DNA of 64,000 nucleotides from Terribacillus halophilus (GCF_900162685.1 NZ_LT727828.1:2491029-2555028), one strand, 5' to 3'; shown: positions 45,274 to 54,106, counted from the first letter of the stretch. Made by a program: numbers and translations. The notes: generated from the letters alone by a model not told the origin.

Positions 45274-45598
45274 CTGGTCGACCAGTCAGCGCCCTGTGTT
45301 TATTGATATGCTTATAACCATAATCGATAATCAATGCTGAAGTCAATGATTTAAAGAGAATATTTTAAATTTTTATACTTTTCGTTTGCAGTTGCTTTAT
45401 TCTTTTATACAGATAGAATGCTAGCATCTCGACGTACGCATATAATAAGGTTGATAACATATAGCAGGGACTCATGCGGAACGTAAGCTTAGCGTATCGG
45501 CAATACATTGGTATTACACACTATTTCAAAGTCCTTGATCACCTCCAGGGTGTTCAAGAAGATAGCAAAAAAGAGCTGTATAAATCGTGATAATTATA

Positions 45599-45636
45599 GT
45601 AAAAGAGGCAGGAAACAAGTGTTTCTCTGCCTTTTC
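45599..45636 (-). terminator. Terminator of the VOC gene
   Basis: AAAAGAGGCAGGAAAC/GTTTCTCTGCCTTTT hairpin after the stop codon. Confidence 0.85.
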
Positions 45637-45656
45637 TTACGACAATCTTCTTCGTC

Positions 45657-46043
45657 CTATTGTTGCTGCAATAACTGAATAAGGTTACCACATGTATCAT
45701 CGAAAACAGCAATGGTGTTTTCTCCCACCTTTGTTGGTTCCATTGTAAATACCACGCCTTTTTTCTTTAACTGATTGTACTCTTGATGGATATCGGCAAC
45801 CCCAAACATTGTCGCTGGAATACCTTCAGAAAATATTCTCGTCTGATAATCTTTTGCGGCGGGATGAATATTTGGTTCGAGTAAAATCTCGGTACCTCCT
45901 TGTTCATCTGGAGAAACAAGTGTTAACCATCTGTATTCTCCTGCGGGGACGTCATTCTTTTTTGTAAAGCCTAATATTTCGGAGTAAAAGGTCAATGCCT
46001 TGGCCTGGTCATTAACGAATAGACTGGTAACAATGACTTTCAT
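45657..46043 (-). CDS. VOC-family protein (glyoxalase-like), 128 aa
   Basis: A single VOC domain: KVIVTSLFVNDQAKALTFYS, RWLTLVSPDEQGGTEILLEP, FGVADIHQEYNQLKKKGVVF and FDDTCGNLIQLLQQ. It resembles the PhnB/YwkD-like extradiol-type proteins of unknown substrate. GGAGGAG eight bases upstream supports the ATG at 46043. Single gene. Confidence 0.87.
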   Translation of the reverse strand: MKVIVTSLFVNDQAKALTFYSEILGFTKKNDVPAGEYRWLTLVSPDEQGGTEILLEPNIHPAAKDYQTRIFSEGIPATMFGVADIHQEYNQLKKKGVVFTMEPTKVGENTIAVFDDTCGNLIQLLQQQ

Positions 46044-46148
46044 GGTTCTTTCTCCTCCTTGGTGTATATTGCTGCGCACTTATAATCTTACTATAGAGGT
46101 TTGTCTGAATGAGCTTTTTTTAAAAAGATATTACTTAAACCTCACTCA

Positions 46149-46545
46149 CTAAGATTCTTCAACCATACAAATTTCAAAGCATTTATCAATAGGCGATATA
46201 AGGTTCACTTTAACAGAAGTGACATCCTTTACTTCATGCTGAACTCCTATATGCTCCATCACGTGTTCATGCTCTCCGCTCTTAAGGCAAAAGTAGTTAC
46301 TTTTATCACCTGTACAGGTAAGCTCATTAATTGTCTTTATTGCATTACCTTGTAACAGGCAGCAAACCCAGTGACAACAAATCCTGTATCAGGGGGCAAG
46401 TGATAGTTGGTCCAGCCAGGCGAAATTGTGCCATCTTCATGCTGTTGCTTTAACATATAAACTAAAGCATGATCAATTCTCTTCGCCAATGCTTCTCGAT
46501 GAAAAAAATTAGAATCCGGATTAACATAAGCTAAAGAGGGAAAAA
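46149..46545 (-). pseudogene. Remnants of one or two decayed genes
   Basis: Two protein-like pieces without start codons lie end to end in different minus-strand frames. The first (46545 to a stop at 46338) reads NPDSNFFHREALAKRIDHAL and MLKQQHEDGTISPGWTNYHL, then PPDTGFVVTGFAACYK, like the N-terminal part of a large glycan-active (heparinase-like) protein. The second (to 46149) reads CTGDKSNYFCLKSGEHEHVM and VNLISPIDKCFEICMVEES, possibly its C terminus after an internal deletion. Nothing else was seen in 46044-46783. Confidence 0.5.
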
Positions 46546-46574
46546 GAACTAATTATAGTTCTTTTTCCTTCTTA
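46535..46574. repeat. Perfect inverted repeat beside the decayed gene
   Basis: GGAAAAAGAACTA-ATTA-TAGTTCTTTTTCC. It overlaps the 5' edge of the decayed gene and could mark a deletion joint or an old terminator. Confidence 0.5.
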
Positions 46575-46783
46575 TACATCACTCAATATAATCATTATAA
46601 TATTTCATTTTAGATTTCATCAACCTGATGAAAACAGACAATATTTTTTATATCATTCTATCCATAGTTTCGCTCTTCTAAGATAAATACCTCATGAATT
46701 TTATATCACGCAAGAGTTACCATCTAATAAGTTCAATGACTTAATCTTATTAACAGCGATAATATTGGGGACTTATTTTAAGT

Positions 46784-47605
46784 CTACAACTTATTAGCAA
46801 ACTGATTCAGCCTATCTGCCATGACTTTAATTTCTTCAATAAAAGTGGATGTCTGCTGAATTGAATTTGCTTGTTCTTCTCCAACAGCTGCGACCTTCTC
46901 TATATAACTTCCCATCTGCTGAGCTGTTTGTTGCATTTGGTTCATTGTTTTATTGATAGAGTCTGTTGAAGCAACTGTCTCATTAGAAAGTTTACGTATT
47001 TCTTTGGCTACAACTTCAAATCCTTTACCATATTCCTTGGCACGTGCAGCCTCTATGGCAGCGTTTAATCCTAACAAACTTGTCTGATCTGCTACTTGCT
47101 TAATAATGGTCAAGACTTCAGCCGTTTGGCTGACATCCTCACCAGCTTTGTGCGATTGCTTGAGCAATTCGTGTGCGTGACTCTCTAAAGAAGCTGACCC
47201 CGATTTAATCTGATCAATTTGTTGATTCGCCTGAGAAAGCGAACTTGATATTTGGTCTGCAATCATTCTCAGTTCTGTTTGCCTTTTTAATTGAACTGCA
47301 ATTCCTCCAATAATGTTACCTTCTTTATCTTGTACTGGATTTGCGGTACCAGTAAATTCAAAGCCATAAAAATCTGCTGGAACATCTTCTTTTAAGTAGC
47401 GATTTTCTTTTATTGCTATCGCTAACGGTTCTTTGGGATTTAGCTCTTGTCCTGTTCTTATATTTAAATCAATTTCTTCGCCAGGAAAGTATGCAACAAA
47501 CTTTTGCAAATCACATACTGCTATCGATAAATCTGCTGGTACGGATGCTTTTAATACAGGAATAACAGAAATAATGCTATCTAATGAATCGACCCTTTGT
47601 AACAT
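46784..47605 (-). CDS. Soluble methyl-accepting chemotaxis-type protein (YfmS-like)
   Basis: A 273-residue chemoreceptor without membrane helices. Residues 1-115 are a small sensor domain that includes [20 protein letters not shown] and a PAS/cache-like end ([20 protein letters not shown]). The rest is the MCP coiled coil with the highly conserved hairpin tip [29 protein letters not shown], which contacts CheA and CheW. Size and layout match B. subtilis YfmS. No chemotaxis genes adjoin it. Convergence with the tRNA terminator is not the case; both are on the minus strand. Confidence 0.92.
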   Translation of the reverse strand: MLQRVDSLDSIISVIPVLKASVPADLSIAVCDLQKFVAYFPGEEIDLNIRTGQELNPKEPLAIAIKENRYLKEDVPADFYGFEFTGTANPVQDKEGNIIGGIAVQLKRQTELRMIADQISSSLSQANQQIDQIKSGSASLESHAHELLKQSHKAGEDVSQTAEVLTIIKQVADQTSLLGLNAAIEAARAKEYGKGFEVVAKEIRKLSNETVASTDSINKTMNQMQQTAQQMGSYIEKVAAVGEEQANSIQQTSTFIEEIKVMADRLNQFANKL

Positions 47606-47682
47606 ATGAAGATTTCCCCATTTCTTTATGTAACCTAGATGCTAAGTATACATGTTAAGCAGTCGAGAAGACTTTAAAAATG

Positions 47683-47716
47683 AAAAAAGGACTTAGGAAA
47701 TTATCCTAAGTCCTTT
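47683..47716 (-). terminator. Terminator of tRNA operon 1
   Basis: AGGACTTAGGA-AATTA-TCCTAAGTCCT followed on the minus strand by TTTTTT; a smaller AAGGCATCATGCCTT stem (47719-47733) precedes it. Confidence 0.92.
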
Positions 47717-47737
47717 CTAAGGCATGATGCCTTGTGA

Positions 47738-47819
47738 TACCGGTGGCCGGGGTCGAACCGGCACTCCTTACGGAACACGATTTTGAGTCGTGCGCGTCTG
47801 CCAATTCCGCCACACCGGC
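47738..47819 (-). tRNA. tRNA-Leu (CAA)
   Basis: Acceptor GCCGGTG pairs CACCGGT, long variable arm, anticodon loop CTCAAAA. CCA is not encoded. Last gene of tRNA operon 1. Confidence 0.96.
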
Positions 47820-47834
47820 ATGTTGAAAAGTCAA

Positions 47835-47908
47835 TGGAGGCGGCAACCGGATTTGAACCGGTGATCAAGGTGTTGCAGACCTTTGCCTTACCACTTGGCT
47901 ATGCCGCC
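47835..47908 (-). tRNA. tRNA-Cys (GCA)
   Basis: GGCGGCA/TGCCGCC acceptor, anticodon loop CTGCAAC, encoded CCA. Confidence 0.97.
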
Positions 47909-47915
47909 AATATTA

Positions 47916-47990
47916 TGGAGCGGAAGACGGGATTCGAACCCGCGACCCCCACCTTGGCAAGGTGATGTTCTACCACTGAACTACTTCCGC
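47916..47990 (-). tRNA. tRNA-Gly (GCC)
   Basis: GCGGAAG/CTTCCGC acceptor, anticodon loop TTGCCAA, encoded CCA. Confidence 0.97.
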
Positions 47991-47998
47991 ATAAGATA

Positions 47999-48050
47999 TA
48001 GGCGTCGGATTCCTAAAGGAATCCTTACCTGTTTCTTGGCTATAGCCTAA
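47999..48050 (-). pseudogene. Decayed tRNA-Gln, copy 1
   Basis: Between His and Gly, where the B. subtilis trnD cluster has tRNA-Gln, the minus strand reads TTAGGCTATAGCCAAG and GGTAAGG, matching the 5' half of tRNA-Gln (GGGCTATAGCCAAGCGGTAAGG). Then comes a GGATTCC-TTTA-GGAATCC stem in place of the anticodon arm and GACGCCTA, which still pairs with TAGGC. The T arm is gone, so it cannot be a standard tRNA. Confidence 0.75.
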
Positions 48051-48062
48051 AGCTATATAGAG

Positions 48063-48136
48063 GGCGATCGATGGGGATTGAACCCACGAATGCCGGAGCC
48101 ACAATCCGGTGCGTTAACCACTTCGCCACGACCGCC
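48063..48136 (-). tRNA. tRNA-His (GTG)
   Basis: GCGGTCG/CGATCGC acceptor with the extra G-1:C73 pair, anticodon loop TTGTGGC. CCA is not encoded. Confidence 0.97.
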
Positions 48137-48153
48137 ATAGAATTAAAATAAAA

Positions 48154-48227
48154 TGGCAGGGGTAGTAGGAGTTGAACCCACATCGACGGTTTTGGAGACC
48201 GTTGTTCTACCATTGAACTATACCCCT
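48154..48227 (-). tRNA. tRNA-Trp (CCA)
   Basis: AGGGGTA/TACCCCT acceptor, anticodon loop CTCCAAA, encoded CCA. Confidence 0.97.
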
Positions 48228-48228
48228 A

Positions 48229-48314
48229 TGGTGGAGGGAGTAGGACTCGAACCTACGAACCCGATGGGAGCGGATTTACAGTCCGCCGCGTTTGGCCAAC
48301 TTCGCTATCCCTCC
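48229..48314 (-). tRNA. tRNA-Tyr (GTA)
   Basis: GGAGGGA/TCCCTCC acceptor, anticodon loop CTGTAAA, long variable arm, encoded CCA. Only eight bases from tRNA-Phe; the tRNA-Thr found between them in B. subtilis trnD is absent. Confidence 0.97.
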
Positions 48315-48322
48315 GATTAGAG

Positions 48323-48395
<73 letters not shown>

Positions 48396-48422
48396 ATATG
48401 TAATATATACATGTTGTATAAG

Positions 48423-48499
48423 TGGCGGTCCGGACGGGACTCGAACCCGCGACCTCCTGCGTGACAGGCAGGCATTCTAACCAACTGAACTACCGGACC
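48423..48499 (-). tRNA. tRNA-Asp (GTC)
   Basis: GGTCCGG/CCGGACC acceptor, anticodon loop CTGTCAC, encoded CCA. Confidence 0.97.
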
Positions 48500-48542
48500 A
48501 CTTAATAGATTGTTAATTTCACTAGCTAAAAAGTTAACTCAA

Positions 48543-48707
<165 letters not shown>

Positions 48708-48743
48708 ATAATAAAAGGTAATAGATATGAAGTTGAATTCATA

Positions 48744-48819
48744 TGGTGGAGGATGACGGGCTCGAACCGCCGACCCTCTGCTTGTAAGGCAGATGCTCTC
48801 CCAGCTGAGCTAATCCTCC
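48744..48819 (-). tRNA. tRNA-Val (TAC)
   Basis: GGAGGAT/ATCCTCC acceptor, anticodon loop CTTACAA, encoded CCA. Confidence 0.97.
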
Positions 48820-48843
48820 AGGTTTGGTCTTGATAAAGTATAA

Positions 48844-48918
48844 TGGTGACCCGTACGGGATTCGAACCCGTGTTACCGCCGTGAAAGGGCGGTGTCTTAA
48901 CCGCTTGACCAACGGGCC
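48844..48918 (-). tRNA. tRNA-Glu (TTC)
   Basis: GGCCCGT/ACGGGTC acceptor, anticodon loop CTTTCAC, encoded CCA. Confidence 0.97.
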
Positions 48919-48934
48919 ATCTATGTAAGTCTTA

Positions 48935-49026
48935 TGGCGGAGAGCGAGGGATTCGAACCCTCGAGACCGCGTTAACAGTCTACACGATTTCCAATCGTGC
49001 TCCTTCGGCCACTCGGACAGCTCTCC
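48935..49026 (-). tRNA. tRNA-Ser (GGA)
   Basis: GGAGAGC/GCTCTCC acceptor, anticodon loop TTGGAAA, long variable arm, encoded CCA. Confidence 0.97.
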
Positions 49027-49028
49027 AA

Positions 49029-49103
49029 TGGCTCCACAGGCAGGATTCGAACCTGCGACCGATCGGTTAACAGCCGATAGCTCTACCACTGAGCTACTGT
49101 GGA
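49029..49103 (-). tRNA. tRNA-Asn (GTT)
   Basis: TCCACAG/CTGTGGA acceptor, anticodon loop CTGTTAA, encoded CCA. First tRNA after 5S rRNA, as in B. subtilis trnD. Confidence 0.97.
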
Positions 49104-49115
49104 ATAATCAAGATT

Positions 49116-49230
49116 GCCTGGCAGCGTCCTACTCTCGCAGGGCGAACCCAACTACCATCGGCGCTGAAGAGCTTAACTACTGTGTTCGGCATGGGAACAG
49201 GTGTGACCTCTTCGCTATTACCACCAGACC
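49116..49230 (-). rRNA. 5S ribosomal RNA
   Basis: The minus strand gives GTCTGGTGGTAATAGCGAAG, CCGAACACAGTAGTTAAGCT and GAGAGTAGGACGCTGCCAGG with pairing ends, a full Bacillus-type 5S rRNA. It is the first gene of the operon. No 23S or 16S sequence precedes it; two promoters lie within 190 bases upstream. Confidence 0.96.
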
Positions 49231-49268
49231 TCTTATGTATGTTGTCGCTTTTCTCAAGGACAAGTTAT

Positions 49269-49297
49269 ATTATATATGCTCTTACGACGAAATGCAA
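49269..49297 (-). promoter_or_regulatory. rRNA-type promoter P2 of the 5S-tRNA operon
   Basis: TTGCAT at 49292-49297 and TATAAT at 49269-49274 with a 17-base spacer, about 35 bases before 5S rRNA. Confidence 0.8.
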
Positions 49298-49388
49298 TAG
49301 TTTTATTAAAAAAAGTAGTTTTTTTCGCAAGATGTTCATTTGGCTATATCAACTGACTTAACAAAGTCTTTATATAACAACCTTAACT

Positions 49389-49417
49389 ATAATATACTGC
49401 ACTTCTAAAATACGCAA
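49389..49417 (-). promoter_or_regulatory. rRNA-type promoter P1 of the 5S-tRNA operon
   Basis: TTGCGT at 49412-49417 and TATTAT at 49389-49394 with a 17-base spacer, 120 bases upstream of P2. Tandem P1/P2 promoters are usual for Bacillus rRNA operons. The remaining 49418-49611 shows no gene. Confidence 0.65.
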
Positions 49418-49611
49418 CACTTTTTTATATAAGTATTAAATCTGGCAACACTCTCCCTAAGCATGCTTGTAACTGCACACGTCTGCACTGACCGCTGCTG
49501 CTCCCCGAACATTCAAGCAATCCTGGAAAACCGCTCCTCGCCACATATTAAGTTGAAAGTTCCTGCTCCTTCTTTTTCTCCGTTCTGCTAATTGGCGCCT
49601 ACATGCAATAG

Positions 49612-49643
49612 AAAAAGCTGCTGGATACAATATACCAGCAGCT
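49612..49643 (-). terminator. Terminator of the Bce-like operon
   Basis: AGCTGCTGG and CCAGCAGCT pair; followed on the minus strand by TTTTTC. Confidence 0.88.
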
Positions 49644-49695
49644 CTCAGGTTCACTTACTACGCAATAAGCGCTGCGATTTAACGAGAAGTCTTTC

Positions 49696-51585
49696 CTAAA
49701 GTATCATTTTTTCAACTTGTTTCACGTAGAAGAACCGCACAATCAAAAAGTAAATAACTTGGATCAATGCGAAGCATCCCAATACAAGGCCAGCTTCTGC
49801 TGTTAAATTGTAATTAAACAAACGTGATAATGCCGTTAGCGCTACCGCACCATGGATAAGCGCGACCACAATTGGCGAGAAAAACAAAATTGCAATCTGT
49901 CGCGTAACGACCTTCTTCAACTCAGACTGCGTTAGTCCAATCTTGGCAATCGAGCGGAACTTGCGCTTCTCTTCCTCTATATCCATAAAAAGTCGGAAAT
50001 AAAGAAAGCTTCCAGCCGAGACAAAGAACACAATGCCAATAAACAATCCAATAAATAGAATCGGTCCATATGCTTTATTGATTTCATAGAGTGAGTAATC
50101 AACAGAAAACACCTTATGCTCTACTTGTTCCTGTAACTTTTTCCCCGCCTCTATCACTTTCTCTTTATTTGCTTCATTTACTTGCCATACCGCATTTTCT
50201 TCCGTTCTAACTGGTGATGCGAGCTGTTCATAAACATCGTCATTTACTACATAGTAGCCATTCACTTCAGCTAATACTGCAGATTTACTAACACTTCTTG
50301 GTTGGATCTCCTGTCCATCTTCTAATTGGATGCTCGATTGCATCAGCACTTCACTAGCTTTTTGCTGCGTCATCATCGCATCACTCTGCTCGATTATGAT
50401 TGCCTCGTCATCCTCAGGATGGAGTTCCTTTTCATCAATTAAAGCAGCAAAACGATTGTAATCCGATGCATTCACGATTAACACAGTAAAATCTCCTGCT
50501 GTGTCAAAATAGCTAAGCTCTGCCGCTTCCATTTTGGCGTCTATGTTTTCTGCTTCCAAAATAGCATTAACTCGTTGCAAATCGTTATCAACCACTTCTT
50601 TGTTATCATCCAAAAAAGGACTATACGTATAAGTGTATGGATTTATATCCTTTATCCCTTTAGTGAGATAAGACTGAAATCCATATAGTGCTCCAATCGC
50701 ACTAAATGCGACCGTTGATATAATCGCCACCATAAAGAAGGTTCTGGCATTATCCTTCATCCGGAAAGATAAATCAGAGAAAAATAACATATTTGTTTTG
50801 CGCCAGAAAATCGATTTGTTATTTTTCAAAAGACGGATGCAATACACACTCAATTGTGTAAATAAAATATATGTTCCCAGTGTAACAATGACTATAACTG
50901 GTATCATCGCAAACACAACTGCAACACCTTTAACTGTTACAGCGATACCATATCCAGTAACTAACAGTAAAGCTGCAAAAATTGATAAAATTACAGACGC
51001 TTTGGGTTCTCCTTTGGATTGCTTATCACCTTTTATCAAGTCTACCAATTTATTTGTGCGCAGAATGAATGCAACAAAAATTGAGATACAGAAAAACAGA
51101 AGGATAAAGCTGACAAATGTCACCGCAATTGCAAGAATAGGAAAATAAAAATCAAGCGATTCATCAATGATTAGTACATTCTCCGCAATTAAAAGAATCG
51201 CCTTTGCAAAAACCAAACCAGCTAAAATGCCGCTAATTGTCGAAAAGAACCCAATTAAGATGTTCTCCAAAAATACCATAAGCCGAATTTGCTTGTTAGA
51301 CGCACCAAGATTAATTAACAAACCAAATTCTTTCTTTCTCGATTGAATAAACGAGCTCATTGAATAGAGAATAAAGAAGAAAGAAAACACATAAATGATT
51401 CCGCCAGAAGCAGCCATTCCTATCAGCGCATTCTTATTAATAGAACCATCCGAAAATGCTGGATGGAATGCAAAGATTGCAAAAGTGAAGAATACCATTA
51501 CCGTAAACATACTGCTGAGGAAGTAAGCAATATACAGTCGTTTGTTGCGTAATACGTTCCTAAACGCGAACTGACGAAAAGTCAT
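49696..51585 (-). CDS. BceB-type ABC permease
   Basis: A 629-residue FtsX/MacB-like permease with ten helices and a large extracellular domain (about residues 305-505) between helices 7 and 8, the peptide-antibiotic sensing domain of the Bce class. The start MTFRQFAFRNVLRNKRLYIA is diagnostic. It overlaps the ATPase gene by 26 bases. With BceA it removes cell-wall antibiotics such as bacitracin or lantibiotics from their lipid targets and signals to the BceS kinase. Confidence 0.93.
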   Translation of the reverse strand: MTFRQFAFRNVLRNKRLYIAYFLSSMFTVMVFFTFAIFAFHPAFSDGSINKNALIGMAASGGIIYVFSFFFILYSMSSFIQSRKKEFGLLINLGASNKQIRLMVFLENILIGFFSTISGILAGLVFAKAILLIAENVLIIDESLDFYFPILAIAVTFVSFILLFFCISIFVAFILRTNKLVDLIKGDKQSKGEPKASVILSIFAALLLVTGYGIAVTVKGVAVVFAMIPVIVIVTLGTYILFTQLSVYCIRLLKNNKSIFWRKTNMLFFSDLSFRMKDNARTFFMVAIISTVAFSAIGALYGFQSYLTKGIKDINPYTYTYSPFLDDNKEVVDNDLQRVNAILEAENIDAKMEAAELSYFDTAGDFTVLIVNASDYNRFAALIDEKELHPEDDEAIIIEQSDAMMTQQKASEVLMQSSIQLEDGQEIQPRSVSKSAVLAEVNGYYVVNDDVYEQLASPVRTEENAVWQVNEANKEKVIEAGKKLQEQVEHKVFSVDYSLYEINKAYGPILFIGLFIGIVFFVSAGSFLYFRLFMDIEEEKRKFRSIAKIGLTQSELKKVVTRQIAILFFSPIVVALIHGAVALTALSRLFNYNLTAEAGLVLGCFALIQVIYFLIVRFFYVKQVEKMIL

Positions 51586-52324
51586 TGCCGTCTCCCCCCA
51601 TCAGTGACAGCATATCAATGATTTTCTGGAAGAATGCCTGCCTGCTCTCTCCGTGATGAATTTCGGAATGAAGTTTCCCATCCCGGATAAACACAACGCG
51701 ATCCGAATAACTGGCTGCTTGCGGGTCATGCGTTACCATTAACAAGCTTGTTTTATTGTTTTCATTAATAGATACGAGCATTTTCATAACATCTTTTGAT
51801 GCTTTTGAATCTAAGTTACCTGTTGGCTCATCGGCTAACAGCAGTTTCGGCTCATGAATCATCGCCCGAGCAATTGCTACGCGCTGCGCCTGTCCACCGG
51901 AAATCTCATAAGTGCGTTTGTTCATAATGCTATCTATACCAAGGCTCTCTGCAATAGCTTGCGCCTTTTGCTGCATATCGCCTACGCGAGCTCCGTCTAA
52001 TGTTAGCGGCAGCACAATATTTTCTTGAACAGTTAGTGTATGCAATAAGTTAAAATCCTGGAAAATAAACCCTAGTTCGTTACGGCGAAATTTAGCCAAA
52101 GCATTTTTCTTCAGCTGATGCGGGTTGTTCCCTTCCAATTCTACTTGTCCAGTCGTGGGGGCATCGTTTGTGGAAATAATATTCAGCAGCGTCGTTTTTC
52201 CGCTTCCAGATGGTCCCATAATGGCAACAAATTCGCCTTTTTCTACCTCTAAGTTAATATCCGTCAGGGCACGATACGCTATTTTACCTTCGTAAACCTT
52301 ACTTACTTTTTTAAGATTAAGCAT
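51560..52324 (-). CDS. BceA-type ABC ATPase
   Basis: A 254-residue ATPase with Walker A GPSGSGKTTLL, signature ISGGQAQRVAIA and Walker B LLLADEPTGNLDS, in the MacB/LolD-like group that pairs with BceB permeases. AGAGGAG favours the second of two adjacent ATG codons (52324). A BceR-type operator lies 75-100 bases upstream, so this gene pair has its own inducible promoter. Confidence 0.95.
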   Translation of the reverse strand: MLNLKKVSKVYEGKIAYRALTDINLEVEKGEFVAIMGPSGSGKTTLLNIISTNDAPTTGQVELEGNNPHQLKKNALAKFRRNELGFIFQDFNLLHTLTVQENIVLPLTLDGARVGDMQQKAQAIAESLGIDSIMNKRTYEISGGQAQRVAIARAMIHEPKLLLADEPTGNLDSKASKDVMKMLVSINENNKTSLLMVTHDPQAASYSDRVVFIRDGKLHSEIHHGESRQAFFQKIIDMLSLMGGDGNDFSSVRV

Positions 52325-52398
52325 CATTCATTCTCCTCTCTATTACGCTCCTAGCATATCTCTCCTGCTATACTTCGCACTATCGATTATGCTTTCAT

Positions 52399-52422
52399 GA
52401 ACCTTACATCCTTGTAAGGTTC
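52399..52422 (-). promoter_or_regulatory. BceR-type operator upstream of the BceAB-like genes
   Basis: GAACCTTACA-TCCT-TGTAAGGTTC is a perfect 10-bp inverted repeat with a four-base spacer. Its core TTACA-N4-TGTAA is the binding motif of BceR-like regulators (TNACA-N4-TGTAA). It overlaps the stop codon of the kinase gene and stands upstream of a possible -10 TATAGC near 52371. Confidence 0.85.
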
Positions 52423-53405
52423 TGCGTTTTAGAGAAAATGATGCGGAAGGTGGTGCCTTCTCCGACAACTGATTCCATTTCAAGACGATGCTCCAGAATA
52501 TCCGCAACCTCTTTAACCAAATACAACCCCATACCTGTCGACTCCCGATATTTACGCCCATTCTCTCCGGTATAGAATTTGTTAAAGATACGTTTTCGAT
52601 CAACAATAGGAATCCCAATTCCAAAGTCCTTTACTTCCACTACCAGCTCGCCGGACCTCTCGTAAAGAGACAGCAGAATATGATTGGATTTACCAGCAGA
52701 GTATTTCACCGCATTATGCACAAGCTGTGACAGCATGAAAAACAGCCACTTCTCGTCAGTCTCTGCCATAGTTCCTGAACTTTCTTCTTTCAGCTGCGGA
52801 TACACTTCATTGCGGATATAGTACCGTTTGTTTTCCTTATTCACTTCATGGATTAGCTTCGAAAGGGCGACTGGCTTAATATGAAAATCTTCTGTAATGG
52901 TGCGGAGTCTGGCTAAATAAAGCACCGTATTCAAGCCATCCCGCATGCGGTCTGTTTCTTCCCGGATACTGGACGATTCTGGTTCATCTAATGTTTGCGC
53001 CGACAGTTCAATAACAGAGAGCGGCGTCTTCATTTGATGAACCCAGCGATCCATGAATAACACATGCTCCTCCTGCCTTTCTTCTCCTCTTCGGAGCTCC
53101 TCCTGATATAGACGGTACTGGGAAGTAAGCAATTGATCTAATGCTTCAGAAATCGGCGCTCGCTCCGTCGTTTCTAAAGAACCATCGAGTGTGGCTAATG
53201 GATTTTGCAGCCTTTTATAAAAGCCTCTTCTGCTCAGATACCGATAAATTAGAAATGCTGTTACAAGTAATAACGTCAGAAAGAAAGCGTACATGCTTAC
53301 GCCTACATCCCGATAGCCGTCTAACCAAAATAGTGCCGGAACCATCACACATTGGCAAAGCTGGACTACAATGAGCAGCACATGCTCTCGAAGAAATAGC
53401 TTCAT
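52404..53405 (-). CDS. BceS-type intramembrane-sensing histidine kinase
   Basis: About 333 residues with two N-terminal helices and almost no extracellular loop (residues 8-60), as in BceS, which senses through the transporter. The phospho-accepting histidine is in FMDRWVHQMKTPLSVIEL; the ATPase domain has QLVHNAVKYSAGK, DFGIGIPIVDRKRIF and GMGLYLVKEVAD. The ATG at 53405 overlaps the regulator's stop (ATGA). Confidence 0.94.
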   Translation of the reverse strand: MKLFLREHVLLIVVQLCQCVMVPALFWLDGYRDVGVSMYAFFLTLLLVTAFLIYRYLSRRGFYKRLQNPLATLDGSLETTERAPISEALDQLLTSQYRLYQEELRRGEERQEEHVLFMDRWVHQMKTPLSVIELSAQTLDEPESSSIREETDRMRDGLNTVLYLARLRTITEDFHIKPVALSKLIHEVNKENKRYYIRNEVYPQLKEESSGTMAETDEKWLFFMLSQLVHNAVKYSAGKSNHILLSLYERSGELVVEVKDFGIGIPIVDRKRIFNKFYTGENGRKYRESTGMGLYLVKEVADILEHRLEMESVVGEGTTFRIIFSKTQNLTRM

Positions 53406-54106
53406 GCTTTCTCCTCTTTCCATGTAATGCGTAATCGATACCCTGCTCCTCTGACTGTTTCCACCGCATCTTCAATACCGATTTCTTGGAACTTATTGCG
53501 CACACGCGCGACATTCACATTTAACGTATTCTCATCAACATAGGCTTGGTCATCCCATAGCTTTGCCAGCAAATCCTGCCGGCCAGCAACACGAGGGTAA
53601 CGCTCCAGCAAACTTTCAATAATATCGGTTTCTTTCTTCGTTAGCTGCGTTGAATGGTTGCCGAATCGAAGTTCTAATCGCTCCGGATAGAAGTGTAAAC
53701 CATCTTGGATAAGCACTCTCTCCTCATTCTTCGCTGCATACTCTCCATATGCCCGCCGCATTTGACTTCTTATTTTGGCCATTACAATATCCGGGTGGAA
53801 TGGTTTTGTAATAAAGTCATCTCCACCATTTTCTATTGCCATTACTTGATCCATCTCACCAGTCCGAGCCGAAATGAAAATAACCGGGCAGATGGACGCT
53901 TGTCTAATTTGTCTGCACCAATAATACCCGTCATAACTTGGCAGATTAATATCCAGCAATACCAAATTTGGCAGTACATTTAAAAAAGCAGCCATTATAT
54001 TTTCAAAATCTGATGCAATCATTACTTCATATCCGTATTTTTCAATATGGGAACATAAATGTTCCGCAATTTTCATGTCATCTTCAATGATCATAATTTT
54101 TTTCAT
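53402..54106 (-). CDS. BceR-type response regulator (OmpR family)
   Basis: A 234-residue regulator. The receiver domain has the phospho-aspartate in NLVLLDINLPSYDG and the conserved lysine in DDFITKPFHPDI; residues 130-230 are a winged helix (LTKKETDIIESLLERYPRVA, NVNVARVRNKFQEIG). It should bind the TTACA-N4-TGTAA site before the ATPase gene. First gene of the four-gene cluster. Confidence 0.95.
   Translation of the reverse strand: MKKIMIIEDDMKIAEHLCSHIEKYGYEVMIASDFENIMAAFLNVLPNLVLLDINLPSYDGYYWCRQIRQASICPVIFISARTGEMDQVMAIENGGDDFITKPFHPDIVMAKIRSQMRRAYGEYAAKNEERVLIQDGLHFYPERLELRFGNHSTQLTKKETDIIESLLERYPRVAGRQDLLAKLWDDQAYVDENTLNVNVARVRNKFQEIGIEDAVETVRGAGYRLRITWKEEKA

Noticed and set aside
45274..45285. 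CTGGTCGACCAG as a phage or integron attachment site
   Set aside because: No integrase, no second copy in the window and no mobile gene nearby; an operator or RNA element is more likely.
49116..49417. Hidden 3' end of 23S rRNA upstream of 5S
   Set aside because: The sequence shows promoter boxes and A/T-rich DNA, with none of the conserved 23S 3' end.
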